Of a DNA stretch of 64,000 nucleotides, positions 44,641 to 53,406 are shown one piece after another (positions within the stretch are counted from its first letter, which is position 1; every line of letters begins with the position of its first letter). Below the pieces are notes generated by a model. The model saw only the letters and a list, made by a program, of their open reading frames with translations, was not told the DNA's origin and searched no databases. Made by a program: the position numbers and the translations under genes. The DNA comes from Microbacterium sp. SA39 (GTDB lineage: Bacteria > Actinomycetota > Actinomycetes > Actinomycetales > Microbacteriaceae): the NCBI RefSeq assembly GCF_000967865.1, contig NZ_JXRU01000029.1:100393-164392 (forward strand). The letters run 5' to 3'.

Positions 44641-45999
44641 TCAGAGCGCCAGACGCTCCTGCACGACACCGGCGAGGCGGTCCGCGTAGGCACGCACCGA
44701 CTCGGCATCCGCCGCTTCCACCATGACGCGCACGAGCGGCTCCGTGCCGGATTTGCGCAGCAGCACTCGGCCGGTGTCACCCAGCTCGGCCTCCACCTCG
44801 CGCACGGCCTGCTGCACGTGCTCGTCCTCGGCGACGCGGTCCTTGTCGACATCGCGCACGTTGATGAGCACCTGCGGATAGACCTTCATCACCGCGGCGA
44901 GCTCGGCGGCGGTCTTCTTCTGGCGCGCCATCTCGGCCACCAGGTGGAGGCCTGTCAGGAGGCCGTCACCCGTGGTGGCGTACTCGCTCATGATGACGTG
45001 GCCCGACTGCTCGCCACCCAGCGCGTAACCGCCCTGGTTCATGTCCTCGAGGACGTAGCGGTCGCCGACGGCCGTCTGCCGCACGGCGATGCCGTGCTCG
45101 CGCATCGCGACGTGCAGACCGAGATTGCTCATCACGGTCGCCACGAGCGTGTCGTCGGTGAGGTGTCCGCGTTCCTTCATCGACACGGCCAGGATCGCCA
45201 TGATCTGGTCGCCGTCGATGTGGTTGCCGGCGGCATCGACCGCGAGGCAGCGGTCGGCGTCGCCGTCATGCGCGATGCCGATGTCGGCGCCCAGCCGGAC
45301 CACTGCCTCGGCCAGGTTGTCGAGGTAGGTCGATCCGACGCCGTCGTTGATGTTCCAGCCATCGGGATCGGCCCCGATGACGGTCACCTCGGCGCCGGCG
45401 TCGCGGAACGTCTCCGGAGAGACGCCGGATGCCGCGCCGTGAGCGCAGTCCAGCACGACGTGGATGCCGTCGAGCCGGTTCGGCAGAGAGCCGAGGAGGT
45501 GAAGCACGTAGCGGTCCTCCGCATCGGAGAACCGCTCGATGCGACCGACGCCTGCACCGGTCGGGCGGAGCATCTCCCCCGACATGGCCTCTTCGATGCG
45601 CTGCTCGACGACGTCGGGGAGCTTGCGCCCGCCGCGCGCGAAGATCTTGATGCCGTTGTCGGGCGCGGCGTTGTGCGACGCCGAGATCATCACGCCGAAG
45701 TCGGCATCGCGGTCGGCGACGAGGAACGCGAGCGCAGGCGTCGGGATGACCCCGGCCTCGAGCACGTCGACGCCCGAGGACGCGAGACCTGCGGACACGG
45801 CAGCGGTGAGGAAGTGTCCCGAGACCCGGGGGTCTCGGGCGACAACTGCGAGGAGTCTCTTGCCTTCGGCTTTACGAGACTCCGCAGTACGGCCCTGGCC
45901 CAGGACGACAGCAGTCGCCTGGGCCAGGGTGAGCGCCAGGTCGGCGGTGAGGATGCCATTGGCAAGCCCTCGCACGCCGTCCGTGCCAAAGATCGGCAT
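44641..45999 (-). CDS. glmM: Phosphoglucosamine mutase
   Basis: Converts glucosamine-6-phosphate to the 1-phosphate. 452 aa, normal length. [11 protein letters not shown] at the N-terminus, the catalytic serine in [21 protein letters not shown] metal loop and [15 protein letters not shown] at the C-terminus are all present. It lies 14 bp after rpsI in the usual rplM-rpsI-glmM order. In relatives I recall coaA following glmM directly; here the exopolysaccharide island lies between them. Confidence 0.98.
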   Translation of the reverse strand: MPIFGTDGVRGLANGILTADLALTLAQATAVVLGQGRTAESRKAEGKRLLAVVARDPRVSGHFLTAAVSAGLASSGVDVLEAGVIPTPALAFLVADRDADFGVMISASHNAAPDNGIKIFARGGRKLPDVVEQRIEEAMSGEMLRPTGAGVGRIERFSDAEDRYVLHLLGSLPNRLDGIHVVLDCAHGAASGVSPETFRDAGAEVTVIGADPDGWNINDGVGSTYLDNLAEAVVRLGADIGIAHDGDADRCLAVDAAGNHIDGDQIMAILAVSMKERGHLTDDTLVATVMSNLGLHVAMREHGIAVRQTAVGDRYVLEDMNQGGYALGGEQSGHVIMSEYATTGDGLLTGLHLVAEMARQKKTAAELAAVMKVYPQVLINVRDVDKDRVAEDEHVQQAVREVEAELGDTGRVLLRKSGTEPLVRVMVEAADAESVRAYADRLAGVVQERLAL

Positions 46000-46013
46000 C
46001 GGGGCAGTTGACC

Positions 46014-46499
46014 TTAACGCTTCGAGTACTGAGGCGCCTTACGGGCCTTCTTGAGTCCAGCCTTCTTGCGCTCCTTGACGCGAGCGTCACGCGAGAGGAA
46101 GCCGGCCTTCTTCAGGGTCGGACGGTTGTTCTCCTCATCGATGCCGTTCAGCGAACGGGCGATGCCGAGACGCAGCGCGCCGGCCTGGCCCGAGGGGCCT
46201 CCGCCGGAGATGCGGGCGATCACGTCGTACGCGCCGGTGAGGTTGAGCACCGTGAACGGGTCGTTGATCAGCTGCTGGTGCAGCTTGTTCGGGAAGTAGT
46301 CCTCGATCGTGCGGCCGTTGACCGTGATCGTTCCCGAGCCGGGGACGATGCGCACGCGGGCGATGGCCTGCTTGCGACGGCCGACAGCGGCACCCGGGAC
46401 GCTGAGCACGGGGCGGGGAGCCGCCTCGACTGCTTCGGTCTCGGGAGTCGACGTCGAGAAGTTCTGGGGGGTTTCGGTGGTGTCCTGGATGTCAGCCAC
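46014..46499 (-). CDS. rpsI: 30S ribosomal protein S9 (uS9)
   Basis: 161 aa: a 35-residue acidic N-terminal extension as is common in actinobacteria, then [38 protein letters not shown] and the basic end [12 protein letters not shown], whose terminal Lys-Arg contacts P-site tRNA. Cotranscribed with rplM. Confidence 0.99.
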   Translation of the reverse strand: MADIQDTTETPQNFSTSTPETEAVEAAPRPVLSVPGAAVGRRKQAIARVRIVPGSGTITVNGRTIEDYFPNKLHQQLINDPFTVLNLTGAYDVIARISGGGPSGQAGALRLGIARSLNGIDEENNRPTLKKAGFLSRDARVKERKKAGLKKARKAPQYSKR

Positions 46500-46526
46500 G
46501 AGTATGTCCTTAAGTCTTTACGGCGC

Positions 46527-46973
46527 TTACTGGGCGACCTGGTCGAGGGTGTACGGCACGGGCTGCTGAGCGGCGTGCGGGTGCTCGGCACCGACGTACA
46601 CCTTGAGCTTCGACAGCTGCTGACGGCCCAGGCTGTTCTTGGGGAGCATGCCACGGATGGCCTTCTCCACGGCGCGGACCGGGTTCTTCTCCATCAGCTC
46701 GGCGTAAGTGACCGACTTGAGGCCGCCCGGGTAACCCGAGTGACGGTAAGCCAGCTTCTTCTGGAGCTTCTGACCGGTGAGCGCGACCTTGTCGGCGTTC
46801 ACGATGATGACGAAGTCACCCGAGTCGATGTGGTTTGCGAAGGTGGGCTTGTGCTTGCCACGCAGGAGCGTAGCGGCGTGCGAAGCCAGACGGCCGAGAA
46901 CGACGTCTGTGGCGTCGATGACGACCCAGTCACGCTGGACCTCGCCGGCCTTCGGGGTGTAAGTGCGCGTCAC
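46527..46973 (-). CDS. rplM: 50S ribosomal protein L13 (uL13)
   Basis: 148 aa. [40 protein letters not shown] and [19 protein letters not shown] are characteristic. GTG start at 46973 with AAGAAAGCAGC upstream. First gene of the rplM-rpsI(-glmM) transcript, with a leader of about 140 nt. Confidence 0.99.
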   Translation of the reverse strand: MTRTYTPKAGEVQRDWVVIDATDVVLGRLASHAATLLRGKHKPTFANHIDSGDFVIIVNADKVALTGQKLQKKLAYRHSGYPGGLKSVTYAELMEKNPVRAVEKAIRGMLPKNSLGRQQLSKLKVYVGAEHPHAAQQPVPYTLDQVAQ

Positions 46974-47016
46974 GATAGTGCTGCTTTCTTATGTCGAACG
47001 GAGAAGTTCGTGAATC

Positions 47017-47104
47017 CCACTCCGGGGTGGTTCTTCCCCAAGGGGAGGAACACGCCAGTGGAGGGCTCACGTTCGGATTGTGCTTCTTCCCCGCAGAAGG
47101 GAAG
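47017..47104 (-). promoter_or_regulatory. Candidate structured 5' leader of rplM-rpsI
   Basis: Between the promoter and rplM the transcript can fold three hairpins: CCACTCC/GGGGTGG (47017-47030), GTTCTTCCCC/GGGGAGGAAC (47030-47051) and CTTCCC/GGGAAG (47086-47104). TTCTTCCCC occurs twice (47031 and 47084), so alternative pairings are possible, as expected for an autoregulatory ribosomal-protein leader. I do not recognise a catalogued motif. Confidence 0.4.
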
Positions 47105-47118
47105 GGCACCAAAGAGAC

Positions 47119-47147
47119 AGCATACGCCACTCGGTGCCCTTCCTCAA
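47119..47147 (-). promoter_or_regulatory. Promoter of rplM-rpsI
   Basis: On the minus strand TTGAGG (47142-47147), 17-bp spacer, TATGCT (47119-47124); a start near 47112 gives a leader of about 138 nt. Confidence 0.65.
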
Positions 47148-47263
47148 ACCGGGTCAGGTGTCCGGAACGAGAGGTGTCCGTAAGTGTCGTTCCAACGCGT
47201 AGGCAGCGGCGCTCTGCGCCACGCGCCGGCGGGCTCACGCCGGGCTCACCGCGGCGCCACCGG

Positions 47264-47316
47264 GGAGGTGGCCCACGTTGCCGCATCGACGGCCATCAGC
47301 GGCAGATCGCGCCACC
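47264..47316 (-). repeat. Degenerate repeat upstream of nuclease gene 3 (inverted copy)
   Basis: Read on the minus strand, this 53-bp segment starts GGTGGCGCG and ends ACCTCC, with GCCGCTGA and CGTCG-TGCGGC inside, resembling the 54-bp copies at 48534-48587 and 48631-48684 beyond the gene, but in opposite orientation. It is itself an imperfect palindrome. The similarity is partial, so this is tentative. Beyond the rplM promoter and this repeat, 47148-47421 shows nothing else. Confidence 0.4.
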
Positions 47317-47421
47317 TCGTCGCGGGCAAGCGCTCCTGCACGATCGTCATTCGCCGTGGGGCGTCCACCGGGCGCGCGAATCGTGCATACGCGGATGCCG
47401 CTGAACGAGCAGAGTACGAGG

Positions 47422-48459
47422 ATGCCGCGCCCTCGCCCCCTTCCCGTCGAACTCGGCGACGCCTTCTCCGTCGCCGACGCGCTCGGCGCCGGAGTCTCGA
47501 AACGACGACTTCGCGCGCTCGACCTCGCGACGCCGTTCCATGGAGTGCGCCGCGTCCCGTCGAAAGACGAGTCCACAGCCGAGACGGAAGCGGGGCGCGA
47601 GGCCCGATCCAGCACCGAGGCCGAGCAGAGCACCGGCGAAGCGCCTCTCGCTCTCGACAGACGGCGGCGCGCAGCGACTCTCCGCGACGCTCGCGCCTAC
47701 TCCCAGATCATGCGCCCCGGCGCCTTCTTCTGCGGACGTACCGCCGCCTGCCTGTTCGGAGCGCCCGTCGCGCCCGGCGGAGAGCTCGACGTCGCGGTGT
47801 GCGCACCGCAGCGCGCGCCGCGGGCACGCGGCATCCACGGGCGGAAGGTCTCGCAGCGCCTGGCAGCGGTCACCGAGCTCGAGGAGCTTCCGATCAGTAC
47901 GCCGGCTTCCACCTGGACGATGCTCGGCAGAGACCTCTCGGAACGTGAGCTCGTGGTCGCCGGGGACTTCTTCGTGCAGATTCCCCGCGACCGGTTCGGG
48001 CGCCAGCATCCGGAACTCGCACTCGCGACGCTCGATGATCTGCGGGCGATGACGGATGCCGGCGCACGGCCACCGACGACGAAGCTCCTGCGGGCGGCAC
48101 TGGAGCAGATACGCGTCGGAAGCTCTTCGCCGTTGGAGACGGAGTTCCGTCTCGATGCCGCGGCCGTCGGGCTCCCTGACCCCCTGCTAGACGCCGAGAT
48201 CCGAGACGAGCATGGTCGCCTCCTCGGCATCTCCGAGATCGTCTATCCGGAGTTCCGAACCGTCGTCGAGATCGAAGGCGATCATCACCGTACGTCCCGA
48301 GCCCAATGGCACCGCGATATCGAGAAGTATCGCGCGTACGTCGACGCCGGCTGGCACGTCGAGCGCCTCACCTCGGTGCACGTGAGGAACTCGCGCCATG
48401 GTCTTTCGATCGTCGCTGCGGCGTTGGCGAAGCGCGGCTGGAGCGGGTTCACGCGATGA
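47422..48459 (+). CDS. AbiEi-like wHTH / DUF559 (Vsr-like) nuclease-domain protein 3
   Basis: 345 aa. N-terminus LPVELGDAFSVADALGAGVSKRRLRALDL aligns with the start of the paralogue at 40788, which supports ATG 47422 over upstream options. An insertion of acidic residues follows (about 45-70). The C-terminal domain has ETEFRLD helix, ISEIVYPEFRTVVEIEGDHHR with the acidic catalytic-type residues, then HRDIEKYRAYVDAGWHVERL, as in Vsr/DUF559. It lies between rplM and truA, which I recall as adjacent in many relatives. Two direct repeats follow it. Function unknown. Confidence 0.82.
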   Translation: MPRPRPLPVELGDAFSVADALGAGVSKRRLRALDLATPFHGVRRVPSKDESTAETEAGREARSSTEAEQSTGEAPLALDRRRRAATLRDARAYSQIMRPGAFFCGRTAACLFGAPVAPGGELDVAVCAPQRAPRARGIHGRKVSQRLAAVTELEELPISTPASTWTMLGRDLSERELVVAGDFFVQIPRDRFGRQHPELALATLDDLRAMTDAGARPPTTKLLRAALEQIRVGSSSPLETEFRLDAAAVGLPDPLLDAEIRDEHGRLLGISEIVYPEFRTVVEIEGDHHRTSRAQWHRDIEKYRAYVDAGWHVERLTSVHVRNSRHGLSIVAAALAKRGWSGFTR

Positions 48460-48530
48460 TCTCGTGCGCTGATCTCGTGCGCGATCGGCCGAGTGCGACG
48501 CGGCACCGTGCCGGCCGCCACCGCGCGAGT

Positions 48531-48684
48531 TCCGGTGGCGCAGAACGCCGCCGAGTCGTCGTCGCTGCGGCGCATCGTGACACTTCCAACGCCAGCGCCG
48601 GATGCAGGGCTTTCGCGCAGATCACGTCCGGTGGCGCAAGACGCCGCTACAGTCCCTCAGAAGCGGCGCATGGTGACACCTCCC
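48531..48684 (+). repeat. Pair of direct palindromic repeats downstream of nuclease gene 3
   Basis: Copy a (48531-48587) and copy b (48628-48684) share TCCGGTGGCGCA..ACGCCGC and CGGCGCAT.GTGACAC.TCC around a variable centre. Each is an imperfect palindrome: in copy b 14 of 19 stem positions pair. The 269-bp gap 48460-48728 holds these and no gene. Confidence 0.75.
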
Positions 48685-48728
48685 GAGCGACACCTGTCGA
48701 GCGGCGGCGGCCCACCCGACGACCCTGT

Positions 48729-49397
48729 TCAGTCGGCCGTGACCGTCACCAAGATCGGACGGTGGTCGCTCGACGCCTGCGGCAGCGTCGTGATGTGCTC
48801 GATGTCGAACCCCTTCGACGTCGCGAAGTCGTAGTGACCCCGGAAGACCCGGTACCGCGTGTACGTGTGGTCGTCGCTCATCGTGAGCGCATACCCGTGA
48901 TCGCGCACGGCCTGGCCGAGGTGCTCCTTGAAGATCGGATAGTTGTAGTCCCCGACCATCAGCTGCGGCAGGCCGTCGCCGAGCGAGGCGAGCTCATCCA
49001 GCGCCGCGCGGATCTGGTGACGACGCAGAGAGTTCAGGGCGGTGAGCGGCGCGGCGTGGAACGACGCGACGATGAAATCACGCCCGTCGTCGATGTCACG
49101 CAGACGCGCCCCGAGCACCCGCTCGTGCGCGGGCTTCGCGATGCGGTCGTGCAGCGATTTCTTGAGTCCCAGGATTCGGGTGCCCTGCAGGCGATACGTG
49201 CTCGCCCGGTAGAACAGTGCGAGGCCCAGCCGATTCGACTGCGTGGCGTCGGCGAGCACGAGACCGCCGATCTCCGCGGGGAGCTCCGGCACGTCGCACT
49301 CCTGCAGACACAGGATGTCGGGATCGTGGGCGCTCACGAGTGCGGCGAGCTCACCGGCCGCCTTGTGCTTCTGGAGGTTGTACGAGATGACCTTCAT
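48729..49397 (-). CDS. Endonuclease/exonuclease/phosphatase (EEP) family protein
   Basis: 222 aa, a complete small EEP domain: SYNLQKHK, CLQECDVPE with the metal-binding Glu, VASFHAAPLT, MVGDYNYPI with Asp/Asn, and SDHRPILVTV with the final Asp-His pair. The catalytic set is intact, but substrates range from DNA and RNA ends to phospholipids and inositol phosphates and cannot be told here. No signal peptide, so cytoplasmic. Start ATG 49397 with TGGGAGGCC upstream. Confidence 0.85.
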   Translation of the reverse strand: MKVISYNLQKHKAAGELAALVSAHDPDILCLQECDVPELPAEIGGLVLADATQSNRLGLALFYRASTYRLQGTRILGLKKSLHDRIAKPAHERVLGARLRDIDDGRDFIVASFHAAPLTALNSLRRHQIRAALDELASLGDGLPQLMVGDYNYPIFKEHLGQAVRDHGYALTMSDDHTYTRYRVFRGHYDFATSKGFDIEHITTLPQASSDHRPILVTVTAD

Positions 49398-49440
49398 GAG
49401 GCCTCCCACGCTACCGGCCGCGGCTGTGCTCCGGCTCCCA

Positions 49441-50334
49441 TCACTCGTCGTATCCCCATCGGATGCCGAGCACTCCCGGACCGAATCCATGACGCACGAG
49501 GTGGACGGACCCGCTGCGCACCGGACGCATCGCCGAAACGTACTCGTCTTCCGTCTCGAGATACTCCTCGCACCAGCTGGGCGGCGCGTCCGGGTGGAAG
49601 TGGACCCAGATGAGGGTCTCGCGCGCCGAGCGCGTGGTCGCATGCCAGGCGGACTGGCGCGGCGGATACCCGGGCGGAAAAGTCTCGGTGAACTCGAACA
49701 GCGTCGTGCCACCGGTCGTGATCGGCTCGTCGAGCGTGATCACCACTCCGGAGAGCAGATGTCCCGGGTGCAGGTATTCCCGGTCGACCCGTCCGCCGGT
49801 GACGTCCGAGATGACTGACATGACCTCTGTCTCCTCGGGGGCGATGTCGATGAGGGGCAACTCCGCGATCACACCGTGGGTGGCCTGCACGAGGGAGCGC
49901 ATCACCACGCTCTCGACCGCACCGCCCGCCCCGACCCGGACGGTCAGATGCGTGGAGAGATCGCGCAGGGCGCTCTGCGGAGCGGCCTGCAGCGCGCGGA
50001 ACGTCTCCTCGGTCTCCCGGTTCACCCGCTCCTCGTCGAAAGGCAGCCGTGGCGGCGCCATCGGCCCGAGTCGCAAGGAGGGTTCCAGAAGCGAGCTCAA
50101 GTGTCCGCGCGCGAGGCCGAGGCGGTCCTCGAGCGCGTCGACGACGCTGAGCGACTGCGCTCCCTCTGGCTGTCGGTCACCCGGGCGCCAGTAGCTGAGG
50201 GTGGCCATCGACACGCTGTTGCCGTCATGGGTGAGCCCCTGCTGCAGCCGTGACAGCGTGACGCCGCGCTCGGAGATCGCCGCGCGCAGTGCCGCGGCGA
50301 ATGCGCCCGTCCGAGCGCCGTTCCAATCCGTCAC
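49441..50334 (-). CDS. XRE-type helix-turn-helix regulator with a large C-terminal domain
   Basis: 297 aa. Residues 10-75 form an HTH region (ALRAAISERGVTLSRLQQGL to ALEDRLGLARG). The C-terminal 220 residues are mostly beta-rich with no recognised family, with a run of His and Trp near the end (SAWHATTRSARETLIWVHFHPDAPPSW). GTG start at 50334 with GGGGG upstream. Target genes unknown; the divergent and adjacent genes give no strong hint. Confidence 0.7.
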   Translation of the reverse strand: MTDWNGARTGAFAAALRAAISERGVTLSRLQQGLTHDGNSVSMATLSYWRPGDRQPEGAQSLSVVDALEDRLGLARGHLSSLLEPSLRLGPMAPPRLPFDEERVNRETEETFRALQAAPQSALRDLSTHLTVRVGAGGAVESVVMRSLVQATHGVIAELPLIDIAPEETEVMSVISDVTGGRVDREYLHPGHLLSGVVITLDEPITTGGTTLFEFTETFPPGYPPRQSAWHATTRSARETLIWVHFHPDAPPSWCEEYLETEDEYVSAMRPVRSGSVHLVRHGFGPGVLGIRWGYDE

Positions 50335-50393
50335 ACTGCCCCCGTCGTTCTGTGAAAGACGTGCCGTGGGTTCAGCATACGGTTCGGGGGACT

Positions 50394-51242
50394 TCAGTCC
50401 TCCGCGCTCTGACGGCGAGCGCGCGTCTGCTCGGCGCGCGAGCCGAGCAGGTCGTCGGCGGGGTAGCCGACCTCGGTCAGGGTCAGACCCCGTGCCGCCA
50501 GCACCTTGAACTCGCTGGTCCGGGTGAGCGCGTCCCGCAGCACGACGAGGTCGCCCACGTCGAGGCGCCCCTCGCCGACGGCGACGCATCCCCCCACGAG
50601 GGCCCGCACCATGCTGTGGCAGAACGCGTCGGCCTTGACCTCTGCGACGAGCACGCCGTGGGCGTCGCGTTCCCAGCGATAGTCGAGGAGCGTGCGGATG
50701 GTCGTCGCCCCCTCGCGAGGCTTGCAGTACGCCGCGAAGTCGTGCAGTCCGATGAGGGTGCGCGCCGCAGCATCCATCGCCCGTTCATCCAACTGCCCGC
50801 GGATGGTGGTCGTGTCGAGGCGCCGCAGCGGGTCGTACCCCGCCTTCCCGTCGGCGAGACGGTAGCGATAGCGGCGCCAGACGGCTGAGAACCGGGCGTC
50901 GAATCCCTGCGGCGCCAGCGAGCTGCGGGCCACGGTCACGTCGGAGTATGCGCCCAGCACTCCTCGCATCCGCCCGGCGATCGCGCCGACCGGGTCGACT
51001 GTTCCCCGCCCCTGCCGTCGCTCGATGCGCGCCCACTGGGCCTCGTCCAGGTCGACGTGCGCCACCTGGCCGGTCGCGTGGACTCCGGCATCCGTACGCC
51101 CGGCGACGACGAACTGCACCTCCGAGCCGACGATGCGAGCGAGTGCCGGCTCGAGCGTGCCCTGCACGGTTCGGAGGGTGGGCTGCTTCGCCCACCCGCG
51201 GAAGTGGGTGCCGTCGTAGGCGATGTCGAGCCGGATGCGCAC
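50394..51242 (-). CDS. truA: tRNA pseudouridine(38-40) synthase
   Basis: 282 aa. RLDIAYDGTHFRGWAKQP at the N-terminus, VVAGRTDAGVHATGQVAHVD with the catalytic aspartate, and FCHSMVRALVGGCVAVGEG near the C-terminus are TruA signatures. GTG 51242 follows TAGGCT (51249-51254) by six bases, a leaderless-type start. Confidence 0.97.
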   Translation of the reverse strand: MRIRLDIAYDGTHFRGWAKQPTLRTVQGTLEPALARIVGSEVQFVVAGRTDAGVHATGQVAHVDLDEAQWARIERRQGRGTVDPVGAIAGRMRGVLGAYSDVTVARSSLAPQGFDARFSAVWRRYRYRLADGKAGYDPLRRLDTTTIRGQLDERAMDAAARTLIGLHDFAAYCKPREGATTIRTLLDYRWERDAHGVLVAEVKADAFCHSMVRALVGGCVAVGEGRLDVGDLVVLRDALTRTSEFKVLAARGLTLTEVGYPADDLLGSRAEQTRARRQSAED

Positions 51243-51262
51243 GGGGCAAGCCTAGGACAAGC

Positions 51263-51296
51263 CTGATCGCCCCCCGTCAGAGGCGGGGGCGATCAG
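51263..51296 (-). terminator. Terminator after the APC permease gene
   Basis: CTGATCGCCCCC (51263-51274) pairs perfectly with GGGGGCGATCAG (51285-51296) around a ten-base loop, nine bases past the permease stop. Confidence 0.85.
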
Positions 51297-51305
51297 ATGC
51301 CGCCG

Positions 51306-52847
51306 TCAGATGCCGCCGTCGATCGACCGGATGGTCACGCCCGGCTCGTCGGGCACCATGACCTGGGTGTCGCGGTTCAGGCTCTCGCCGCGGAAGAACC
51401 GCTTCGACCGCGGGAACAGATACCAGACGAACATGAGCACCAGACCGAACGCGAGCGCGCCGATGCCGATCACGAAGGTGCCGCCGATGCCGAACAGCAC
51501 GGTGTAGCCGTAGTCCACGTCCCACATGTCGATCGCCGACTGCACGAACGCCCAGGTGAGCATGGCCGCACCGAGCACAGGGAACAGCCCCTTGAAGAAG
51601 AACTCCCGCGCCGACCGCGTGAGGTCTTTGCGGAAGTACCAGGCGCAGGCGAAGCCGGTGATCGCGTAGTAGAACGCGATGGCGAGGCCGAGCGACAGGA
51701 TCGAGTCCTGCAGGATGTCGTCGCTGATCAGGGTCATGCCGATGTAGTACGCGACGGCCACCACGCCCATGACGATCGTCGAGAACGACGGGGTCTTGTA
51801 CTCCGGATGCACGTCCTTGAACTTCGCCGGGAGCGCGCGGTACACACCCATCGCGAGCGTGCCGCGGGCGGTGGGCAGGATCGTCGTCTGCGTCGACGAG
51901 ATCGCCGAGATGATGACGGCGACCACGAGAACCCAGCCGAACGGGCCGAGGAGCCCGTCCTTGATGGCGAGGAAGAAGTCATCGGCGTTGGCCTCGTTGC
52001 CGAGCCCCGTGCCCGTCTCGCCGAGACCCGCGTACATCATCGCCGCGATCGTGACGCCGACGTACGTGAAGAGGAGGATGACCGTGGTCAGCAGCGCCGC
52101 TCGTCCCGGGGTGCGCTTCGGATCCTTGGTCTCCTCGTTCAAAGCGAGGCAGGTGTCCCAGCCCCAGTAGATGAAGAGCGCCAGCAGGATGGACTCGGTG
52201 AAGCCGGGCCAGCTCGTGAACGCGAAGGGGTTCAGCCACTCCATGTCGAACGGAGTGGGGTTCGGTGCCGTGCCGGCGAAGAACTGCCAGAGGGCGGCCA
52301 CGATGAAGACCACCAGGGCGAGGTACTGCACGGCGAGCAGGATGTTCTGGATGCGCTCGCCGATCTCGACCCCGCGCCAGCTGACCCAGGTCATCGCGGC
52401 GATGAAGAGCACGGCGACGAGCACGACGCGCCAGTCGTCGTTGGCGAGGTCCTGGCCGATCAGCGACCAGAAGTAGACCGACGCGATCTGCGCGAGGTTC
52501 GCGAGCACGACCATGCCGGCGACCGCCACGCCCCATCCGCCCATCCAGCCCACCCAGGGGCCGAACGCCTTCGTTCCCCAGGTGAACGTGGTGCCGCAGT
52601 CGGGCACGGCGTTGTTCAGCTCGCGATAGGCGAAGGCGATCAGCAGCATCGGCACGAACGCGATGATGAACGCGATCGGCGCCTGCGCTCCGACGGCGAG
52701 CACGACGTAGCCGAGGGTCGCGACGAGCGAGTAGACGGGTGCGGTGGAGGCGAGCCCGATGACGGTGGAGCCCCAGAGCCCCAGAGTGCCTGCGGCCAGA
52801 CCCTTGCCGTCGGGTCGTTCGAGGTGGATAGGCGTCGTTGCTGACAT
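51306..52847 (-). CDS. APC-superfamily amino-acid permease
   Basis: 513 aa with twelve to thirteen transmembrane helices. GTLGLWGSTVIGLASTAPVYSL in helix 1 and WMGGWGVAVAGMVVLANLAQI fit the APC fold, with conserved E in LNEETKDPKRTPGRAAL. The substrate (amino acid or polyamine) is not predictable. ATG 52847 follows TACTGT (52855-52860) by seven bases. Confidence 0.92.
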   Translation of the reverse strand: MSATTPIHLERPDGKGLAAGTLGLWGSTVIGLASTAPVYSLVATLGYVVLAVGAQAPIAFIIAFVPMLLIAFAYRELNNAVPDCGTTFTWGTKAFGPWVGWMGGWGVAVAGMVVLANLAQIASVYFWSLIGQDLANDDWRVVLVAVLFIAAMTWVSWRGVEIGERIQNILLAVQYLALVVFIVAALWQFFAGTAPNPTPFDMEWLNPFAFTSWPGFTESILLALFIYWGWDTCLALNEETKDPKRTPGRAALLTTVILLFTYVGVTIAAMMYAGLGETGTGLGNEANADDFFLAIKDGLLGPFGWVLVVAVIISAISSTQTTILPTARGTLAMGVYRALPAKFKDVHPEYKTPSFSTIVMGVVAVAYYIGMTLISDDILQDSILSLGLAIAFYYAITGFACAWYFRKDLTRSAREFFFKGLFPVLGAAMLTWAFVQSAIDMWDVDYGYTVLFGIGGTFVIGIGALAFGLVLMFVWYLFPRSKRFFRGESLNRDTQVMVPDEPGVTIRSIDGGI

Positions 52848-52946
52848 GTTGAGAACAGTAGGGCCACGGCGGTTCTCGCGTCAATCCTTTTCTTGCTGCG
52901 ACGGATTTCGTAGTCCGATACGGAGGAGGCGACGGAATCCGCAGGT

Positions 52947-53312
52947 TCAGCTTCGTCCGAGCATCCCGTCCGCGTGGTCGGCCACCCACTCCATGAGGGG
53001 GAGCATCCGCTCCATCAGATCGCGACCCAGTGGAGTCAGGCTGTACTCGACGTGCGGCGGCACCGTCGGCAGCGATTCGCGGTGCACGAGGCCGTCCTCC
53101 GCGAGCGTGCGGAGGGTGGATGCCAGCATCTTCTCGCTGATGCCGTCGACCTCGCGACGAAGCTGCCCCCAGCGGTGCGTGCCGTCGGACAGGGACGACA
53201 GCACCAGCACGCCCCATTTGCTCATGATGTGGTCGAGCACCACGCGCGTGCCGCATCCCTGGCCGAAGACCGATGGCGTGGATTCCTTGATCTGCGCAAA
53301 ACTCACCGACAT
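52947..53312 (-). CDS. HxlR-family transcriptional regulator (1)
   Basis: 121 aa winged-helix protein: CGTRVVLDHIMSKWGVLVLSSLSDGTHRWGQLRREVDGISEKMLASTLRTL. One N-terminal cysteine could sense redox state or electrophiles. Divergent from an NmrA-like oxidoreductase, the usual arrangement for HxlR/YodB-type regulators of quinone or aldehyde detoxification. Its -10 element overlaps a dyad, suggesting autoregulation. Confidence 0.92.
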   Translation of the reverse strand: MSVSFAQIKESTPSVFGQGCGTRVVLDHIMSKWGVLVLSSLSDGTHRWGQLRREVDGISEKMLASTLRTLAEDGLVHRESLPTVPPHVEYSLTPLGRDLMERMLPLMEWVADHADGMLGRS

Positions 53313-53315
53313 GTA

Positions 53316-53340
53316 GGTACCTTACTTCAAAGTGGGTACC
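53316..53340. promoter_or_regulatory. Dyad between HxlR (1) and its oxidoreductase, likely operator
   Basis: GGTACC...ACTT-CA-AAGT...GGTACC spans 25 bp with symmetrical outer GGTACC arms and inner ACTT/AAGT, the shape of HxlR-family sites. The hxlR -10 TAAGGT (53319-53324, minus strand) lies within it, six bases from the ATG at 53312. Confidence 0.65.
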
Positions 53341-53406
53341 CTCTCGGCGGAATGCAGCGAGGTCCACACGGGGTTGTCGAAGGTGTCACCCACGAAAGGA
53401 CACCTC

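Noticed and set aside
48531..48684. CRISPR-like array
   Set aside because: Only two copies, palindromic and diverged, with no regular spacers and no cas genes. No CRISPR array was found anywhere in the window.
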